A stretch of DNA of 5,824 nucleotides. Origin: Avelusimicrobium sp963660385 (GTDB taxonomy: Bacteria > Elusimicrobiota > Elusimicrobia > Elusimicrobiales > Elusimicrobiaceae). A model generated the notes under the pieces. The model was not told the DNA's origin. It saw only the letters and a program-made list of their open reading frames with translations, and made no database searches. Each line of letters begins with the position of its first letter. Position 1 is the first letter of the stretch. The position numbers were made by a program, and so were the translations under genes. Shown here in pieces: positions 5,545-5,824 of this stretch. The DNA is taken from positions 1-5,824 of the forward strand of contig CAVKWQ010000080.1 of the NCBI GenBank assembly GCA_963660385.1. Direction: 5' to 3'.

Positions 5545-5767
5545 TGCCGTCCGCAAACATCTGAAAATTTTTTAGACGATTGCCTGATTTGTCAAATTCT
5601 AAGCAGTTGGGTGGATTTAGTCGGGGCGCGGTGTGGCTGTATGCCACATAAGCCCCGAAAGACGCTCAAATGCAACGAATTTGACAAATGGTTGGCCCTA
5701 ATAAGTAACGGGGAACAAAGATTTTCTCTTTGTTCCCCGTACGCATTTCGCAACGACTGAAAAAGCC
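5545..5767. repeat. Structured 223-bp tandem repeat, copy 2
   Basis: This is the second unit, ending one base before the clpP stop codon (5769-5771). It differs from copy 1 at 5666, 5684, 5698, 5700 and 5725. The outer arms (5587-5599/5677-5689) are a perfect 13-bp match here, whereas copy 1 has one G-T position. The unit lies directly against a coding end, so the array either arose at the 3' end of clpP or provides its 3' RNA structure. Confidence 0.85.
5708..5740 (-). terminator. 14-bp hairpin in repeat copy 2, first after clpP
   Basis: The same perfect 14-bp stem as in copy 1 (5708-5721/5727-5740), with the only change in the loop. It starts 28 bases after the clpP stop on the minus strand and is followed by TTACTTATTAG. 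This is a plausible but imperfect terminator or mRNA 3' end-stabilising structure. Confidence 0.45.
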
Positions 5768-5768
5768 T

Positions 5769-5824
5769 TTACTTTTTAAGGGGCAATACCTCGTCAATCA
5801 GCCCATACTCCTTGGCCTCTTGCG
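5769..5824 (-). CDS. clpP: ATP-dependent Clp protease proteolytic subunit, C-terminal end
   Basis: Only the last 17 full codons are in the window: QEAKEYGLIDEVLPLKK and a TAA stop. The pattern EAKEYGLIDEVL is the typical C-terminal strand of ClpP, the serine peptidase that forms a two-ring chamber and works with ClpX or ClpA/ClpC. The catalytic residues lie outside the window. The related SppA and enoyl-CoA hydratase-type folds share a weakly similar AxxxGLID pattern, but the AKEYG..DEV combination and closeness of the end to the stop favour ClpP. The gene is followed immediately by the structured tandem repeats and then by lon. Confidence 0.8.
   Translation of the reverse strand, partial: QEAKEYGLIDEVLPLKK

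Noticed and set aside
5359..5760. Several 65-87 residue frames across the tandem repeat on both strands
   Set aside because: The repeat period of 233 is not a multiple of three, so the two copies give different reading frames. No ribosome site or domain supports them.
5312..5767. CRISPR array
   Set aside because: Two units of 223 bp with a 10-base spacer do not resemble short repeats with unique spacers of similar length, and no cas gene is present.
5312..5767. Integron attC site (GTTGGGT and its complement fit the GTTRRRY/RYYYAAC pattern)
   Set aside because: The heptamer is not paired with a second one in the required cruciform layout and there is no cassette or integrase gene. The match is too short to mean anything.

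Overview
The window is a piece of bacterial chromosome of medium G+C with AT-rich, repeat-filled spacers. All recognisable genes lie on the minus strand and are housekeeping genes. In transcription order (right to left) they are the 3' end of clpP, a complete lon (ATP-dependent protease La), a flavin-reductase-family gene, and a complete era (ribosome-assembly GTPase). A possible start of an unidentified gene runs off the left edge. Clean Shine-Dalgarno sites and sigma70-like promoters are visible. The protein style and the many small dispersed palindromes resemble Elusimicrobiota-type gut bacteria, but that placement is an unverified impression.

Layout. 1-931: repeat-rich non-coding DNA with one candidate gene start (1-78). 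It contains an AT-rich core bounded by 25-bp inverted repeats (362-386/676-700) and several members of a small palindrome family. 932-1843: era, with a promoter whose -10 box is so close to the ATG that the mRNA should be leaderless. 1888-2397: flavin reductase-like gene with its own promoter at 2417-2445. 2463-2494: lon terminator. 2505-5027: lon, whose protein carries an extra 55-residue Lys/Ala/Pro-rich, histone H1-like C-terminal tail. 5028-5311: lon leader with a stem-loop, a sigma70 promoter overlapped by a CIRCE-like palindrome, and a second copy of the repeat that also sits just after era. 5312-5767: two tandem 223-bp copies of a highly structured, apparently non-coding repeat. 5769-5824: end of clpP.

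How it fits together. ClpP and Lon are the two main cytosolic ATP-dependent protease systems, and Lon appears to have its own stress-type control: the CIRCE-like site has the 27-bp geometry of an HrcA operator and covers the -35 box. The lon terminator separates lon from the flavin reductase/era pair. That pair seems to be read from one promoter before the flavin reductase gene and another immediately before era.

No complete new multi-gene system is visible. The points most worth following are the Lon tail, the CIRCE-like control of lon, the predicted leaderless era mRNA, and the structured tandem repeat after clpP.
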